From positions 1 to 5,691 of the forward strand of contig JAHHSB010000089.1 in NCBI GenBank assembly GCA_020025415.1: a DNA stretch of 5,691 nt, given 5' to 3'. Origin of the DNA: Oscillibacter sp. Its GTDB lineage: Bacteria > Bacillota > Clostridia > Oscillospirales > Oscillospiraceae. Under the pieces are notes generated by a model, which did not search any database, was not told the DNA's origin, and was given only the letters and a program-made list of their open reading frames with translations. This document shows, piece by piece, positions 5,292 through 5,691 of this stretch (its first letter is position 1; each line of letters starts with the position of its first letter). Made by a program: the position numbers and the translations under genes.

Positions 5292-5636
5292 ATGGAAAAC
5301 AAAGAAGCTAAAGCGTATCTGCGCTATGTCCGCATCTCTCCCCGCAAGGTTCAGATCGTTTGCGATCTGATCCGCGGCAAGGATGCAGGCACCGCCATGG
5401 CCATTCTGATGCAGACCCCCAAGTCTGCTTCTGAGCCTCTGATGAAGCTGCTCAAGAGCGCCGTGGCCAACGCCGAGAACAACTTCGGCATGGATCCCGC
5501 CAAGCTCTATGTCAGCGAGGTTTACGCCACTCCCGGCCCCATTCTCAAGAGAATGATGCCCCGGGCCCAGGGCCGCGCCTATCGTATCAATAAGAGAACT
5601 TCTCACGTCACCCTGGCTGTGACGGAAAAGGCATAA
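5292..5636 (+). CDS. rplV: 50S ribosomal protein L22 (uL22)
   Basis: 23S rRNA binding protein that contacts all domains of the rRNA. Its long beta-hairpin lines the narrow part of the exit tunnel, where macrolide-resistance and arrest-peptide interactions occur. From the chosen start the product has 114 residues, within the usual 110-118, beginning [21 protein letters not shown]. Further landmarks are [17 protein letters not shown] (23-39), [13 protein letters not shown] (52-64) and the hairpin [20 protein letters not shown] (82-101). The hairpin is complete and shows no insertion or deletion. The in-frame ATG nine bases upstream (5283) is rejected because it touches the Shine-Dalgarno sequence. 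The gap to rpsS is 19 bases and to rpsC 18 bases. Confidence 0.97.
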   Translation: MENKEAKAYLRYVRISPRKVQIVCDLIRGKDAGTAMAILMQTPKSASEPLMKLLKSAVANAENNFGMDPAKLYVSEVYATPGPILKRMMPRAQGRAYRINKRTSHVTLAVTEKA

Positions 5637-5654
5637 GAGGGAGGAGAACAGTTT

Positions 5655-5691
5655 ATGGGACAGAAAGTTAATCCCCACGGCATGCGCGTGG
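5655..5691 (+). CDS. rpsC: 30S ribosomal protein S3 (uS3), 5' end only
   Basis: The first 12 codons read MGQKVNPHGMRV, the conserved N terminus of S3 (typically MGQKVNPxGxRLG). The window ends inside the gene. GGAGG at 5640-5644 with flanking purines precedes the ATG by ten bases. Position after rplV is the canonical S10-operon order. S3 lies at the mRNA entry channel of the small subunit. Confidence 0.93.
   Translation, partial: MGQKVNPHGMRV

Noticed and set aside
1..5691. Mobile elements, CRISPR arrays, tRNA genes or defence genes
   Set aside because: None seen; the window is a conserved housekeeping locus with no transposase, spaced repeat array or cloverleaf pattern.

Overview
The window is a stretch of a moderately GC-rich bacterial chromosome. 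It carries a prolyl-tRNA synthetase gene followed by the first part of the S10 (rpsJ) ribosomal protein operon, all on the plus strand. AGGAGG-type ribosome binding sites, a Bacillus-like S10 sequence, an archaeal/eukaryotic-type ProRS and codons rich in G/C at third positions suggest a Firmicutes, Clostridia-type anaerobe, possibly Oscillospiraceae/Ruminococcaceae. The genus is not resolved and this placement is inference.

Layout: positions 47-1486 hold proS. Positions 1487-2021 are a 535-base gene-free region. It contains a strong inverted repeat after proS (1511-1550), an A/T-rich stretch with a 10-bp palindrome (1670-1679), a near-consensus sigma-A promoter (1696-1724), a structured leader RNA closed by an 8-bp stem (1732-1739 with 1853-1860), an intrinsic terminator (1884-1917), and two further hairpins before the rpsJ ribosome binding site. 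Then follow rpsJ (2022-2336), an unusually long structured spacer of 143 bases, and the tightly packed genes rplC, rplD, rplW, rplB, rpsS, rplV and the first 12 codons of rpsC, cut by the window edge. Gaps between these later genes are at most 23 bases, and rplD/rplW overlap by one base.

Together the ribosomal genes encode the large-subunit proteins L3, L4, L23, L2 and L22 and the small-subunit proteins S10, S19 and S3, in the canonical bacterial order. The coding content is ordinary housekeeping. The interesting part is non-coding: the promoter-leader-terminator arrangement upstream of rpsJ looks like a transcription attenuator of the ribosomal operon, and the rpsJ-rplC spacer carries a second structured element. 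I could not assign either to a known RNA class by eye. All pairings were found by reading the sequence, not by a folding program.
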